From the NCBI RefSeq assembly GCF_000004195.4, contig NC_030678.2, positions 91,822,404 to 91,886,403 on the forward strand: a stretch of 64,000 bases of DNA. The letters run 5' to 3'. The DNA comes from Xenopus tropicalis (lineage: Eukaryota > Chordata > Amphibia > Anura > Pipidae). The notes beneath the pieces are model-generated. The model was given only the letters and a program-made list of their open reading frames with translations. It made no database searches and was not told where the DNA came from. Positions 55,457-64,000 of the stretch are shown piece by piece; the stretch's first letter is position 1; every line of letters begins with the position of its first letter. Position numbers and translations under genes: made by a program.

Positions 55457-56810
55457 TATGGGGGTAATTCACAAAAGTGGAGGTAGCCCTTTTTTGAAGT
55501 AAAAGTGGTGGAAAAACTGGTGGAAAACACTTTCTCCAGATTCACAAACAGAAATCCGCCTAAATTCCGACTCAACCGCCACTTTTCTGTTTTTGGTGAA
55601 AGAAAGACGGTTTACAGACACTTTTGTGAATTTGTCGTTTAAATGACATTTTAACGACATTTTTTCCCGACATTTTTCCCCGACATTTTCAAAATGGAGT
55701 AAAGCTCAGTGTAACTCTGTCAGACAAATTCTAAGCTCTTCTGTTTTGTTTTGTTTTGTTTCCCCCAGTCTCCAATTCACACCAAAGGTAGGGGCCCCAT
55801 TGGGGGATCAGTAACATATTAATGGGGATTAGCAGCCTATTGTTAGGGGACAAGTTTCTGTCTAACACTAGAACAATAGGTGCAAAAAGCCTCATTAACA
55901 TTTTATAAACAAGTAAAACACTGATTAAAAAACGTTCAATTTATATCTTATCTATAAAAAGTTTTTAACTCACATTTGCATTGTTATGCTAGTTTTAGCT
56001 TAATCAGTGAGGCAATAATAACATTTTGTGTGAATATATTGTAAACATTTTTATTAAAAGGAAAATAAAGCCTCCCAGGCAAATGTTTAGTTTTCGCAGC
56101 AGTGCCCCCTCTTTAACCACTTCACTGACATTTGCCCCAACTTATCTGTGCCCCCATAGCATGTCCAAAACTACAGAGCTGCATGACAGCATTGGTTCCC
56201 AGCAGCCATCTTGGTGGCACATACACGCTGGCCCCCAAACTGGGATATTGGGGTACAGGGTTGGACTGACCCCAACAGGGCACTGAATAAAAACCCAGTG
56301 GGCCCTAGTCCTCTTGGACCTCTATTCACCGGGCATGTTGGTGTGTGGGCCGAATTGCTGCTGCCCAGTAATGAGTAGGGGCTAGAGAAGACTGTAAATC
56401 TTGTTACAGAAGTGGAATTACACAGAAATATAGAAAACATTGTAAAGCCCAGATTGTCCTGAAAAAATGATGTATAGTTTCCCTGGGCAAACTAAAATTA
56501 CCCCTCAGGAAATGCCCCAAAGTTAAATGACAAATGGCATATGAAATGCCAAATCCTGCTGGTAAAATCCTTATTCCAAGGCTCCTGTAGCTGTGGGACT
56601 GGGTTTGATGGCACCGACAGATTTACTAACAACTAAAGGCAAATTCATAAAAAAAATGTTGGGAAAACGACAAAATCTGAAAACTGTCTGTTTAAAAGAC
56701 AAATTCACAAAAGTGGTGATAGATGTTTGTGAATTAGGTGGAAAATCCGACAAATATATCTCCACTTTTATTGTGTCGGAATATCACCACTTTTGTGAAT
56801 TCCCCCCTAT
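55457..56810. mobile_element. 1.35-kb foldback DNA element (family D)
   Basis: The left end GGGGGTAATTCACAAAAGTG and right end CACTTTTGTGAATTCCCCCC are inverted, and complementary blocks continue about 170 bp inward (TTGTGAATTTGTCG near 55625, CGACAAAATCTGAAAAC near 56668). TA occurs at both borders. The interior holds unrelated sequence, including an apparent second repeat starting CAGGGTTGGACTGACC near 56258. No transposase was seen. Confidence 0.7.
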
Positions 56811-57139
56811 ATCTGTAAACGGTAAACATAATAGATTAGTCATGGGGACTAATTGCTGTGGCTATAACAATGACAACTTGTCCTGCACGGCTTATGTTAC
56901 ATACAGTGATTATGTTTTTAAAAATCGCAGCAACTAAGCCTTGTCTTCAAAATGAGAATCTTGCCTCAGGTGGCAGTAATTGGCCAGTTACCAGGGGCAG
57001 CAAAAAGAGATATGATAACTTTAAGAGCTGAATTTTCAATTTTTTAATTTGGCTCTGCGCAATAACACACTCTGCACTAGTGATGCAGCCCCCTCTTGAC
57101 CCACTCCAACGCTAAAGTTGTAAGCGGCAGAGAGGGTTT

Positions 57140-57420
57140 TGTTTACTTTAGTAACCAGGAGGTGGTTTAGATGAGAGACTGGAATATGAATAGGAAAGGG
57201 AATGAAAAAAATTAACAGTGATAATAATGCTCAAAAAGCATAATTTTTGGCTGTCAGGGTATGTGACCCCCATTTGGAAGCTGAAAAGATATAGAAGCGG
57301 AGGGCAAATAATTTGAAAACTAAAAAAAAAAAAAAAAAATACAATAATAAAGATCAGTTGCAAAGCTACTAGGAACAGTACAGTCAATAACATACTAAAA
57401 GCTAATGCAAAGGTGAAGAT
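57140..57420. mobile_element. MITE family F, decayed copy
   Basis: Contains AACCAGGAGGTGGTTTAGAT, GAGACTGGAATATGAATAGG, GTGACCCCCATTTGGAAGCTG and AACATACTAAAAGCTAATGC, as in other family F members. Confidence 0.6.
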
Positions 57421-57850
57421 TGTTTTCCTAGGCTATTACATAGCAACGATCTTGAGGACTGGTAATTTTAGAGTACTATAAACAAGGATATTATTCTAGG
57501 GGCTTGATTTAATTTATTTTCAGACTTATGCAGCTTAAGTTACACATACCCCTCCTACATGCTCCTTCTGGGTAACTGGATCTGCCTTTCTTTTAGTTTT
57601 TTTGTGAACCCCTTGCATTGTGAGCTGCCATGGGGCTTGCAGAGTCTTGATGTGCAAGTGAGCAAGTGATGATGGATTCATACACTGGGGTTAGGAAACC
57701 CAGCTATCCTGTACCTGGAAGTATTGCTGGCATGCATTTGGGTGCTATATCTTAAGATGCATATTCATAGTAAACTTTACAGCAGCCCTTTGGCTTAAAA
57801 CAAATAAAATTACACAGCCTCCTTAAAATGTAGTGGCCAAGTGTTTAGCA

Positions 57851-58333
57851 CAGGGGTGGGCAAACTACGGCCCGCAGGCCACATCCGGCCCGTTAGCCCT
57901 TTCAATCCGGCCCCCTTAAAAGAATGACGGGCCCTGATTGGTTGTGCCCCGTGCGTGCGCACGCACAACGTCCGCACGCACGGGGCGCAACCATATAAAA
58001 GAATGCACTGGGGAGCCGGGGAACAGAAGGACAGGACGGAGGAAGCAGCGGGTCGCTGGAGGAGGGAGCCGCAGGTCATGGCAGATGCTGGGGGGAGCTG
58101 GTGGGAGGATTTAGAGGAGAAGCTGGAAGATGCTGGGGAGTGGAACTGCAGGATACTTGGGTGGGGAACTTCAAGATGCTGGGTAGTGGAGCTGCAGGAT
58201 GCTGGAAAGTGGAGCTGGGGGGGAGCTGAGAGGCCCCATAATTTCTGATGGCAGCCCCGGGCGTAACGCTGTCCCGGTCCGGCCCGTCTGTTAGTCAATG
58301 TGGCCCCTGAGCCAAAAAGTTTGCCCACCCCTG
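57851..58333. mobile_element. hAT (Charlie-like) MITE with perfect 8-bp TSD
   Basis: It starts CAGGGGTGGGCAAACTACGG and ends AAAGTTTGCCCACCCCTG, the classic hAT-Charlie-type inverted ends. GTTTAGCA is present exactly at 57843-57850 and 58334-58341. The interior is very GC- and CpG-rich (GCGTGCGCACGCAC), unlike the intron. It opens frames of 97 and 172 codons on opposite strands; these show no recognisable domain and are judged artefacts. Confidence 0.92.
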
Positions 58334-59899
58334 GTTTAGCATGAAGACATTAGGTCAAATATATAATGTAATAATGAGAAATAATTGTATTTCTCCCCAA
58401 AAAAGACATCAAGTAAAGAGAACACCAAGCTATGCACAGCAATTAAAAGTTTTAAGGTTATTCTAAAACAGAGGGTTCAAAACATTAAAACAGTTCTCCT
58501 CTATACAGATTTGTTAGCACCCACTGTTAATATAAAAGGCTTTATTTGTAGAACACTTTATTTGGTTCTGTTGCATGTTACACCTGTATATTAGTACTAT
58601 AATAAATGTGTGCTCAAGCGTGTGTTCCTAACTGGACAGTAAGACCGACGCATTTGTACCATTTATGTAACAGCATGAAAAAGTAGGAAGCCTATATGAA
58701 TTTAGAAAATAATCTCAAGTGTTATTTTAGCTTTTTAGCCATATTTAAAGATGCTAACTTAATTTTCACTGTAGTAAGCATTGATTGCACACAGTCCACA
58801 TCTATTTTTCATTTACTACATTATAAGTTCCATCGTTCAAAGCAAAAAGTCTTATTGTAAATTAAAAGCACATGATGGATAACATAAAATTGATGTTTTT
58901 TTAAATTATCTATTTTCTTTTTTGGACCAATGTAAAGCAACACATTATTAGCTTTAATGCAACATTCCAAAATAAGAGAGAAATGAAAGCAATTGCTAAG
59001 GAAATTAGGTCAATTAAACAACTCTAAACAAGCAGGGAAACATAGTTTTATTTTATAGTAAAATTAAAATTATGTAAAATGTTTTCTAATTTCTTTCCCC
59101 AGGCACTCCCATTAACTTGAGACGTTATGTCTTAGTAGGGGGTAGGGGTTGACATAATTCTGGCTCCCTGTAGCACAATAGTAAGGAACAATTTTAATCA
59201 TTTTTTTAAAGCATTTGCTTAAGAGAAAAAAAAAAAACAATAAACTTTATTATTCTGTTTTTGACTATATAGAAAAACTAATCAAACCAGTACTAAGACA
59301 ACAGGAATGAGTAATTATATCAAATCAGTGAGCTGATAAATACATGTATCAAAACTTACAAATGCTGCTTAGTGAACAATAACATGTTTAATGATAAGTT
59401 TGTCTACAATTCTTGTGCAAAATTTTAGTGTCCTGGTAAACAGGTGCCCAAACCTCTGTAATTAAAAAAAGAAGCCACATTGAGTTAAATGCTTTGTATT
59501 TGTGTGTTATCTCTGTCCATCATTTTCTTTACTTTTATTTGCATCTTATTTTTACTTGACTACAATTGCTGTACCAACATTTCAGAAAATAAGTCTTTAG
59601 TTTTAAGTTTTCATTTTAGTTATTCATTTGATAAATGTGTCCTCTGAGAAGCAATTCATTACATGCATTTTAATATTTTTTTGAATTAGGATTTCATTCA
59701 TGAGAATGAAAAGGTTTTGCCTTATATCACAGATTTCCATTACATGCCAATAAATACTGTTTTAAAATATCTTATCACACATATCTAAAGATTTCTGTCT
59801 GTTAACTTGCCCTTTTCTCATTAAATATCAAGCACCCCTTTCCCTTATCTTGACACTTAAGGTGGCCCTACTTTAAAAACTCTTTGAGCCCAGCTTTAC

Positions 59900-60140
59900 C
59901 CACTATGCCCACCTTGAGGTGGTTAATATCGGATTGATCTGATCATTTTGCATTGACTGGATGTAGGTAGTCGGAATGAGGACTACATCAACGCACTGAT
60001 GCGCTCCTCACCTCGATGGGATTTTTTGCCCTGCCAGATTGATATCTGGTCAATTTTTGGCCAGATATCTGCCAGGTAGGCCTCTCTGAGAGCCCCGTAC
60101 ATGGGCTGACGGCAGCTTTTTCAGCCTGTGCAAAGCCACC
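59900..60140. mobile_element. MITE family J-like remnant
   Basis: CCTCGATGGGATTTTTTGCC, GATATCTGGTCAATTTTTGG and CCCGTACATGGGCTGACGGC match blocks of the 11261-11823 and 60966 copies. Confidence 0.45.
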
Positions 60141-60965
60141 TTTACACTGTATCAGAACAACCACCCCCATACACTAACACACTAAAGGATAAAATGAAAT
60201 ATATTCTTTTAGGGGCACTGTCTCTTAACTTGCTAAAATCCCTGTTCAAGAGTTTTTTTTTGATAGAAAATGTTTTTTGGAGACAAGTTATGCTGCTGTA
60301 TGTCAAAGTGCTAAGGTAAATGTTTTGTTTATACTTTTTTCTTTGCTTTATTACATGACTTGTTTCAGTTATGTAGCTAACACTTGAAAAAAACACACAA
60401 AAAATTGTGGTTGACCTTCATTTGAAGCTTATATGACCTTCCAAATATATAAGAGCTTGTAAGGGTCACCTCAAAATTATGTTGCAGTGCTGTTGTAAGC
60501 AGTTGGTTGTGGAAAAAGGCAGCTAAAAAGACATGAAATATGTTTTTCATTGTTTTATCTTTGTATTTTCGCTTTATCTTTTCTGTGGTTTTACAAAGAG
60601 TTATCATTTAACTTACACTTTTGGGCTGGGACATGTTGGCAATTGAACTGAAACCATTAACACTGTACGGTAGGTAGTGATACCATGCCACTGCCCCAGT
60701 GTATTACCCTATGCTAAAGATTTTAGGAGAAAAAAAGCAGTGGTCCTTTAGCCTTTTTACAGAGCAGTTTGTTATTTTTGAGGTTAGAGGCATAAATCCT
60801 AGTCTATGAACACATTTTACAATATCACATAGTTTTGTTACTTTTAAAATGTATTTTTTTATCTTTTATGTTTGATTCATGCCGTATTTTAAATTGTCTT
60901 CCCCATTGCCTTTGCGTGTTTATAGTGCAGCATCTCCTTTTAGTTCTGAGTCCAGGTCCACATCT

Positions 60966-61290
60966 TAAGGTCCCCATACACTGGAAGATCTGCTCGCTTG
61001 GCGATGTCGCCAAGTGAGCGGATCTTCTCCCGATATGCCCCACCTACGCATGGGCGAGATCGGGAGAATCCAGGGTCAAACGATCGAATTATAATGATGG
61101 GCATAGGCAAAGTCGGTCCGACTAGATTTTCTAACCTGTCCAATGGAGATCTGGCCGATTTCAGGCCAGATGTTGGTCAGGCAGGCCCGTTGGGAGTGCC
61201 CATACAAGGGCCGATTAGCTGCCGTATCGGTCCAAGGGAATGCAGGGATAGCAGTGCATTTATTAACATCTATGGGCTGATTGTGGTCCC
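60966..61290. mobile_element. MITE family J
   Basis: Starts TTAAGGTCCCCATACACTGG and carries hairpins GATCTGCTCGCTTGGCGA / TCGCCAAGTGAGCGGATC and CGATATGCC. It ends near ATCTATGGGCTGATTGTGG. Several frames open on both strands but none is a recognisable protein. Confidence 0.65.
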
Positions 61291-61481
61291 CTGGTACTCT
61301 TAGAAGAACAAGGAAAAAACTTATTAGTTACTATGGGTTACCAGACCGGGTGCAGACTTGTGTGCCCCATTGCACTTACAAGCTCTGAGGAGACACTTAT
61401 GTAGATGCTGCCTAATGTAAAGAGGAATACAAGTAGCTATAAAGTTACTTTTGCCTTTTTGCTTTGTTATGCTTATGCACA

Positions 61482-61743
61482 CAGTGTCGGATTGGCCCAC
61501 CAGGATACCAGGAAAACTCCCGGTGGGCCCAGGGGTCACCCAGCCATTTGCCTTGTATGCCTATACCATAGACATTACTCAATTCTATGTGAGAAGAAAC
61601 AGAAGAAATGGAGGAAAGGATAGATAATAGAATGTTAAAAGAAGTAATCAAGAGATTAAAGAAAGTGAATGAACAGAGAAGGGGAGAGTGGGCCTAAGGT
61701 CTAAGGTTTTCTGGTGGGACCTTGGCACCCCAGTCCGACACTG
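61482..61743. mobile_element. hAT-type MITE with perfect 8-bp TSD
   Basis: It starts CAGTGTCGGATTGGCCCACC and ends CCCAGTCCGACACTG. TATGCACA is present exactly at 61474-61481 and 61744-61751. At 262 bp it is short and non-coding. Confidence 0.92.
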
Positions 61744-63505
61744 TATGCACATATGTTGGTGATTTTACTGTTTTGCATGATAACATTAAACATAATAACC
61801 ATATTACTCTAGCATTGTTTGGCGAACAGGATGTTACAGTTTTATGTTTTTAGCTTTAACATTGAAACCACAAAGTCTTAAAAGCCAATCCGCATCTGCT
61901 GCTGTACTCAAATCTGCACAACAAAACGACCAAAATAAAAGGCTCGCTACCAAAATGTTTCAGCATTCTTTTGTTTTAGGAATTGTTTAAAATGATCACA
62001 AAGATGGCATGCTGCTTTTCCTGACCTATTAAAACATAAGGTTTTGAAAGAATGGCAGTTAAATTGAGTAAGTGGCAATATTAAAAAAGTTAAACAAATG
62101 CCAAAAAACATTTTCCAGAGGACTGGGATTGTAACAATGCCATTAATGAGGGCAAAGAGGTTTTAATGCAATTTGCACATTCTTAAGTTTCAAAAAGAGG
62201 TTTTCAGTTAGTGCATTATTAATGGGCTGCACATCTGGAAGTGTGTAAAAGCCATAGACATTGAGCAAGTGCAGTGTTTCCCCACTAGGCCTGCCTTTCT
62301 CTCCTCCCTAGCGAAAAGCTTGTTTTCAGAAGCCTTTAGACAGCACAATGACAATATCCAGATAGTATGTAAATATTCCACACTGCAGACATCCGTAAGT
62401 GCAACAGTAAAAGATGCTGCGTGCATAAAAACCATAAAAAGAGACTGTAAAATAACAAAAAATGGTGTCCTATGTGGTTAGCTGAAATGTAATGTGCCTT
62501 TATGTTTAACTGTAACTTACCCAGTTTAACCGGCTAAGAAACGCTGTGATTCTCTGGCTAATTCTTCTGATATGATTGGTATACATGAACATATGTTTTA
62601 ATAGTTTATCCTGGAATATAGCACCTTCTTGGGTGCAAGACACAGGATGTGTTGGTGCTGTGCTACCAGTTAGTGGGAGAGATGTCCCAGGCTGTAAATG
62701 CACAAATGAATGGTTAAAACTTTTTTAATAGTCATACAACATTGTGTTTCTCTGAATTGCAAAAATACAGCTCCCAAGCAGTATCCTGTACCCTATTTTT
62801 TCTAAATAATGCTTTTATTAGGAATTTCACATAAGAAACATTGTAAACGTCTAGAAGGTAACATATACACTTCACTCACTTTTGTTAATTATTCTCGGAA
62901 AATAGTTAAATATGTAACTGCCATAATGAAAATAGATAATGTTAATACAAAAAAAAAAACTGTGAATAATAAAAGGGTGGGGGAGAGGCATGAAAGAGTG
63001 GGGTGCTGAGAAGGGGGATGACATTGTGCTAGAAGTTCAAGCACATCAAACCAAGACAATCACAAATAAATGTAGATGCCCATAAACACAGTCAGTCGGT
63101 GGTTCTCCACTACCCTGTTTCTCATTCAAGGATTCCAGGACCCAGTTTTTATTAAAAGCATTTTGTTTGGTTGATAGGGATGTTCTCCAAAAAGTTGTCA
63201 AGTCTTTGTTGGTGTCTTCTGGCTATACATTGCTTACGGGCAATAAAAATATATGACCTGTATTTCTATATGGCAATTCCAATATTATGTTTGTTTAGTA
63301 ATGCCTTTGTTGGTTTAGCAGGCATAACAGAAATAAACAATGACTATATGTATATACCTTTGCTAAAAAAGACAATACTTTTAGGACACTCTTCCTATAT
63401 ACAGCAGAGATCCAGTTGGGTGGTATATTTACTAAACTGGCTCCAAATCTTTATACATTCTTTATTTTAAATTGTTCCTCAAGCTCATCATCATCAACCT
63501 GTATA

Positions 63506-64000
63506 CAGTGCTTTGCTAAAGTATTCACCCCTCGTGGCATTTTTCATGTTTTGTTCCCTTACAAACTGCAATCAAAGTGGATTGTTTTGAGAGTTTACAC
63601 CATATCATTTACAGAACATACCTACAACTTTGAAGATGTATTTTTTTTTTTTTATTGCTAAGCAAACAACTAATAGGACAAAATAACAGAAAACTTCAGC
63701 ATGCATAACTCTTCACCCCCTCCTAAAGTCAGTAATTTGTAGAGCCAGCTTTAGTCTCTATGAGCTTGCCACATCTTGCCACTGGGATTATTGCCCATTC
63801 CTCAAGGCTCCTTCATGTTGGATTGTTTTCGCTTGTGACCAGCAATCTTCAAGTCTAACCACAGATTCTCAATTGGATTGAGGTCTGGACTTTGATTAGG
63901 GCATTCCAACACATTTAAATGTTTCCCCTTAAAACCACTCATGTTTCGCCTTAGCAGTATGCTTCGGGTCATTGTCCTGCTGGAAGGTGAACCTCCGTCC
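63506..64000 (-). mobile_element. Tc1-family transposon, third family, 3' part, cut by the window edge
   Basis: On the minus strand, reading from the window end: QQDNDPKHTAK (around 63955-63985) and [11 protein letters not shown] (around 63860-63895) are the second and third catalytic blocks of a Tc1 transposase. Several stops lie between and after them, so the copy is dead. The terminal repeat GGGGTGAATACTTTAGCAAA-GCACTG ends at 63506 next to TA (63504-63505). The N-terminal half lies beyond 64000. Confidence 0.85.

Larger units (their letters stand above)
38041..64000 (+). other. BRIP1 intron 14 (at least 25.9 kb, open at the right)
   Basis: The donor GTAAGA opens at 38041. No segment resembling the next conserved helicase block was found to 64000. 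Outside the listed repeats, 38041-41410, 42650-43935, 47250-48430, 49005-52080, 52460-53420, 53785-55450, 58342-59895, 60145-60960 and 61755-63500 show no supported gene or RNA. Poly(C) at about 42880-42896 and a GTTTT pentamer run near 55740 are simple repeats. Confidence 0.7.

Noticed and set aside
58070..58140. Possible BRIP1 exon reading EEKLEDAG, superficially like LLEKLKERW
   Set aside because: It sits inside the hAT MITE, lacks the rest of the expected helicase sequence and has no matching splice sites.
57810..58328. 172-codon minus-strand frame and 97-codon plus-strand frame
   Set aside because: They lie inside a GC-rich hAT MITE with perfect target duplication; GC-rich DNA lacks stops, and no domain is recognisable.

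Overview
This is vertebrate, almost certainly frog (Xenopus-type), genomic DNA. It is AT-rich and intron-dominated, with one split gene read on the + strand. It also holds a dense collection of repeats of the kind found in Xenopus: TA-flanked MITEs, Harbinger-like MITEs, hAT MITEs, Tc1 elements and a CR1/L2/Rex1-type LINE. The genus is inferred from repeat style and from the protein; I could not run a database search.

The only host gene I can support is BRIP1 (FANCJ, BACH1), the 5'-3' iron-sulfur DNA helicase of the Fanconi anaemia and homologous-recombination pathway. Twelve consecutive coding exons lie between 653 and 38040. They correspond to human exons 3-14 and join in one open frame of 673 codons with GT-AG borders throughout. 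They encode the Walker A motif, the basic nuclear-localisation region, all four Fe-S cysteines, the DEAH box and the TSGTLSP motif. The start codon, the later helicase motifs and the BRCA1-binding tail lie outside the window. After exon 14 the remaining 25.9 kb (38041-64000) is intron, and I found no further exon in it.

Layout: 1-652, intron with a foldback MITE; 653-6089, exons 3-6, with a direct repeat flanking exons 4 and 5; 6090-22360, a 16.3 kb intron with nested MITEs, microsatellites and foldback repeats; 22361-22645, exon 7; 22646-30276, an intron holding a decayed LINE, an L1/Tx1-like fragment and a nearly whole 1.6 kb Tc1 element; 30277-38040, exons 8-14 with short introns; 38041-64000, an intron with a second decayed Tc1 element, a 220-bp near-perfect palindrome, a 1.35 kb foldback element, perfect-TSD hAT MITEs and, at the right edge, a third Tc1 fragment in reverse orientation.

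No CRISPR array, operon, rRNA or tRNA gene was seen, and nothing suggests a new protein-coding system. The most interesting non-gene signals are dispersed GAAAC-ending stem-loops resembling decayed hammerhead ribozyme cores, the palindrome between AT microsatellites, a triple-nested MITE, and a pair of direct repeats in which one copy preserves the empty insertion site of a MITE carried by the other.
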